Shown here: positions 61,225 to 64,000 of the stretch, in pieces | Layout of the letters: each line of letters begins with the position of its first letter | Numbering within the stretch: the stretch's first letter is position 1 | From: Marsupella aquatica | Taxonomy: Eukaryota > Marchantiophyta | Reading direction: 5' to 3' | Assembly: GCA_973895155.1 (NCBI GenBank) | Contig: OZ316899.1 | Coordinates: 15,686,001 to 15,750,000 of the forward strand | Length of the DNA: 64,000 nt | Made by a program: the position numbers and the translations under genes | Notes under the pieces: generated by a model | Told to the model about the DNA's origin: nothing | Databases searched by the model: none | The model's input: only the letters and a program-made list of their open reading frames with translations

Positions 61225-64000
61225 ATGGAGAAATTACAATTCCCAGTATTGAAGATCGATGGATCAAATTTCCTATCCTGGTCACAAAACGCCGAGATCG
61301 TCCTCAATGCGAAGGGACTCGGGGACATAATAATTGCAGATCACCATGGAAACCTACAGACCAAGGCTCAAGCCATATTCATCCTTAGACATCACCTAGA
61401 CCAAGACTTACAGGCCCAATATCTCGACGAATACAATCTGAGGGCGCTATGGGATGCACTCAAGCGGAGATACGACCACCTCCGACTGATTTCCCTACCG
61501 GCAGCACGAAACGATTGGATACACCTCCGAGTCCTCGATCACCCAACAATAGCAAGCTACAACAGCGCACTATTCCGGATCACCTCCCAATTGAAGGTAT
61601 GCGGACAACAAATCTCGGAAGCCGACCAGATAGAGAAGACGCTGTCGACCTTCCCTGCAGCAAACATGACATTAGCCCAACAGTATCGACAGATGCACTT
61701 CACCGAATACTCAGACCTCATTGCCGTAATGCTCCTGGCAGAGAAGAACGACCTACTCTTGATGCAAAACTCTAAAACGAGACCACCAGGAACTATCCCG
61801 AAACTGGAAATACAATATAACTCCACAAAAGCGGCCGACACATTCAAAGGCAAGGGACGATTCCAGGGACACCACGCCAAACAATACCCACGATATACGA
61901 AGACCAGATTCCAGAGAGGACGATATAACAAACCCCCGATGACACAATCTCCACGAAGGAAGACCTCTTGGCAACGAGACCCCCAGAAACCACCCATCCA
62001 ATGCTTTCGATGCGGCGGCCCCGGACATATCAAGCGCGACTGCCGAGCCCAACCACACTTAGTCAAATTATATCAGGCAAGCTTGCCCACAGCGCAAACA
62101 ATGACGGTAGCAAACTACCTAGAAATTGATGCAGACCTCAGCAAGTATGTGAACTCTGAGCCACCCCCAGAGATACATCTCGCCACAGATGAGAAATTGG
62201 CCCCCTCCCTCTCTGACGACAACATATGTATCCTGGACAGTGGCACATCACATACTATATTAAGAGACAAACGTTACTTCCAAAAGATATCACCATCGAA
62301 TCGGCTAGTGACGACCATAACGGGAACCAACAACTTAGAGGAAGGCCACGGCCCTGCAAGAATTCTACTCCCAAACAAAACACTGATCAACATACATTCT
62401 GCAATATACGCACCCAACGCGACCAGGAACCTATTGAGTTTTCAAGACGTCCACGAAAATGGCTACCAGATTCGCTCAACTTCAGGCCCAAATAATAACT
62501 CACTACAGATACTGACAGAAACTGGCGAAGACCCAATTATACATGAATCATTACCATACCACCCACCAGGACTATATGCCACCCCGATACACACATACAA
62601 GGTGGAAGCAGAGACACCCACAATTACTGAGCTGTGGCACCGTCGCCTGGGCCACCCAGGCACCTCAATGTACCATCGAATTCTCAAGGACACCCGCGGA
62701 ATACCCCATACGGTAAAGCCCACATCTATGAAGGAAATCTGCCCAGCATGCGCACAAGGAAAACTCCAGATCAGACCATCAGCCTCGAAGACAGTACACA
62801 GGATCCCGGCGTTCCTCGAACAACTGAACATTGACGTATGTGGCCCCATCGACCCCCCAAGTGGACCCTTTCGATTCTTTTTAGTGATGATCTGCTCCTC
62901 AACAAAATGGTCCCAAGTATCACTTATCTCAACCCGTAACTTGGTCCTGGCGCGCCTACTTACTCAGATCCTCAGGCTGAGAGCGCAATTCCCGAACTCA
63001 CCCATTCGCACAATCCGGATAGATAACGCCGGCGAGTTTACATCCCCGGCCTTCGACGATATCTGCACTACACTAGGTATAATAGTCCAATACTCAGTGG
63101 CTTACGTCCACTTTCAGAACGGCACGGCAGAATCATTCATTAAAAGCATACAAATGATCTCGAGACCAATGCTTATGCAGACAAAACTTCCCATTACAGC
63201 TTGGGGACACGCCGTCCTGCATGGAGCGGAACTACTGAAATTCAGACCGTCAGCATTTAATTCATATTCACCATACCACATGGCATACGGAACCATCCCA
63301 GATGTATCACACCTTAAGACATTCGGATGCTTAGTAATGGTTCCTATACTAGGCCCCAAGAGGACGAAGATGGGACCACAGCGCCAGAACGGTATATATG
63401 TTGGATTTGATTCCCCCTCGATAATAAGATATCTAGAACCAACGACTGCGGACATATTCCGAGCAAGATACAATGACTGTCAATTCCGCGAGGAGATATT
63501 CCCTACATTGAGCACCACCGACATACAAGACATACTCGAGCCTACCCAACTAAAGTGGCAAACTACGAACCAGTTTTGGAATGACCCCAGGACCAAATTA
63601 GCCAATGATGAAGTAAAACGCATATTACACCTGCATCAAATGATGGAGAAATTACCCGACGCCTTCAATGACGCCGCGAATGCAACCAAATCCCACATAG
63701 AGGCAGCAAATACCCCTGCCCGGATCTCCATCAATGAACGGCCAGCAACTGCAGCAGCACCCAAAGCAAAAAGAGGACGCCCACCAGGTTCCAAGGATCG
63801 GACACTAAGGAACAAACGCCCAACTACTACCTTACTCTCAACTATACCGGAACCATGTGCCGACAATGAAGAAATTTCCCTGAACTATGCACACACAGGG
63901 AACGTCTGGATCCGCCAAGACACCGCGATTAATGAGAACTTTTCATTTCTCATATCAGAGACAATTTCCTCCGATCCAACCGAGCCACACACAGTCAGTG
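61225..64000 (+). CDS. Ty1/copia gag-pol polyprotein, 5' 925 codons, open to window end
   Basis: The ATG at 61225 opens a frame I read without a stop to the last base. Gag begins MEKLQFPVLKIDGSNFLSW, parallel to TVEKLLFEALSIDGANYLSW of the first copia. A CCHC knuckle, CFRCGGPGHIKRDC, is near residue 259, the protease ILDSGTSH near 336 and the integrase zinc site at LGHPG (about 474) and CPACAQGK. DDE residues are in LNIDVCGP (534), RIDNAGEF (598) and NGTAESF (632). The reverse transcriptase should lie beyond the window. The two copies are the same lineage but clearly diverged, so they are separate families rather than recent duplicates. Confidence 0.93.
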   Translation, partial: MEKLQFPVLKIDGSNFLSWSQNAEIVLNAKGLGDIIIADHHGNLQTKAQAIFILRHHLDQDLQAQYLDEYNLRALWDALKRRYDHLRLISLPAARNDWIHLRVLDHPTIASYNSALFRITSQLKVCGQQISEADQIEKTLSTFPAANMTLAQQYRQMHFTEYSDLIAVMLLAEKNDLLLMQNSKTRPPGTIPKLEIQYNSTKAADTFKGKGRFQGHHAKQYPRYTKTRFQRGRYNKPPMTQSPRRKTSWQRDPQKPPIQCFRCGGPGHIKRDCRAQPHLVKLYQASLPTAQTMTVANYLEIDADLSKYVNSEPPPEIHLATDEKLAPSLSDDNICILDSGTSHTILRDKRYFQKISPSNRLVTTITGTNNLEEGHGPARILLPNKTLINIHSAIYAPNATRNLLSFQDVHENGYQIRSTSGPNNNSLQILTETGEDPIIHESLPYHPPGLYATPIHTYKVEAETPTITELWHRRLGHPGTSMYHRILKDTRGIPHTVKPTSMKEICPACAQGKLQIRPSASKTVHRIPAFLEQLNIDVCGPIDPPSGPFRFFLVMICSSTKWSQVSLISTRNLVLARLLTQILRLRAQFPNSPIRTIRIDNAGEFTSPAFDDICTTLGIIVQYSVAYVHFQNGTAESFIKSIQMISRPMLMQTKLPITAWGHAVLHGAELLKFRPSAFNSYSPYHMAYGTIPDVSHLKTFGCLVMVPILGPKRTKMGPQRQNGIYVGFDSPSIIRYLEPTTADIFRARYNDCQFREEIFPTLSTTDIQDILEPTQLKWQTTNQFWNDPRTKLANDEVKRILHLHQMMEKLPDAFNDAANATKSHIEAANTPARISINERPATAAAPKAKRGRPPGSKDRTLRNKRPTTTLLSTIPEPCADNEEISLNYAHTGNVWIRQDTAINENFSFLISETISSDPTEPHTVS

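Larger units (their letters stand above)
60868..64000 (+). mobile_element. Second Ty1/copia retrotransposon, truncated by window edge
   Basis: It consists of the 5' LTR 60868-61068, primer-site region, leader and open polyprotein from 61225 to the window end. The 3' half lies outside the window. Confidence 0.9.

Overview
The window looks like a transposon-dense, gene-poor stretch of a plant-lineage (streptophyte) nuclear genome. The evidence is spliceosomal-type introns, Ty3/gypsy and Ty1/copia retrotransposons, plant-mobile-domain-like and Ulp1-bearing ORFs, a MULE-type transposase, and satellites built on the plant telomere motif TTTAGGG. A charophyte alga, bryophyte or fern would all fit; I cannot name the species. 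I found no rRNA, tRNA, CRISPR array or clearly intact host gene. Most genes carry stops or frameshifts; the two copia polyproteins are the main open frames.

Layout. 0-11.4 kb: a decayed Ty3/gypsy complex with gag-protease-RT on the minus strand, extra coiled-coil ORFs downstream of pol, an inverted second copy, and a plant-mobile-domain-like ORF. 13.4-16.5 kb: a broken minus-strand gene with a methyltransferase-like part and a Ulp1 protease part, separated by a 40-bp minisatellite. 16.5-22.1 kb: satellite arrays of about 355 bp containing telomere-like motifs. 22.34-33.65 kb: an 11.3-kb DNA transposon (see below). 33.7-36.7 kb: two unknown ORFs, one with in-frame 186-bp repeats. 36.8-39.8 kb: a RAD5/RAD16-type SNF2 helicase pseudogene with a split RING finger. 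39.8-42.3 kb: Harbinger-like and mobile-domain-like remnants. 43.1-49.3 kb: a broken ParB-like/methyltransferase-like/Ulp1 gene, apparently split by an LTR insertion. 50.7-56.2 kb: a copia element with an intact 1545-aa polyprotein. 56.2-60.5 kb: remnants and simple repeats. 60.7 kb: a fragment of the same DNA transposon family. 60.87 kb to the end: a second copia element running out of the window.

The most unusual object is the 11.3-kb element. It has a 7-8 bp target duplication (TACCTCG), GGGG-type inverted termini, and subterminal 10-bp motifs spaced 20-21 bp apart. Its plus strand encodes a Mutator-like transposase with a WRKY/GCM1-like zinc region, DDE motifs and a C-terminal SWIM finger. 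Its minus strand encodes a ParB/sulfiredoxin-fold-like protein, a DNA N4/N6-methyltransferase-like protein and an unknown protein. Sixteen copies of a 13-bp palindrome, AGCGCCNGGCGCT, lie inside it, all in introns or intergenic DNA and none in the exons I can define. I found no full copy elsewhere in the window; a decayed one sits in the 60.7-kb fragment of the same family. The ParB-like plus methyltransferase-like pair recurs in the 43-49 kb gene, where it is joined to Ulp1, and the methyltransferase-like/Ulp1 pair recurs at 13-16 kb.

Functional links (palindromes as binding or modification sites for element proteins) are inference. Frame and splice reasoning was done by eye, and family calls rest on motifs, not on searches.
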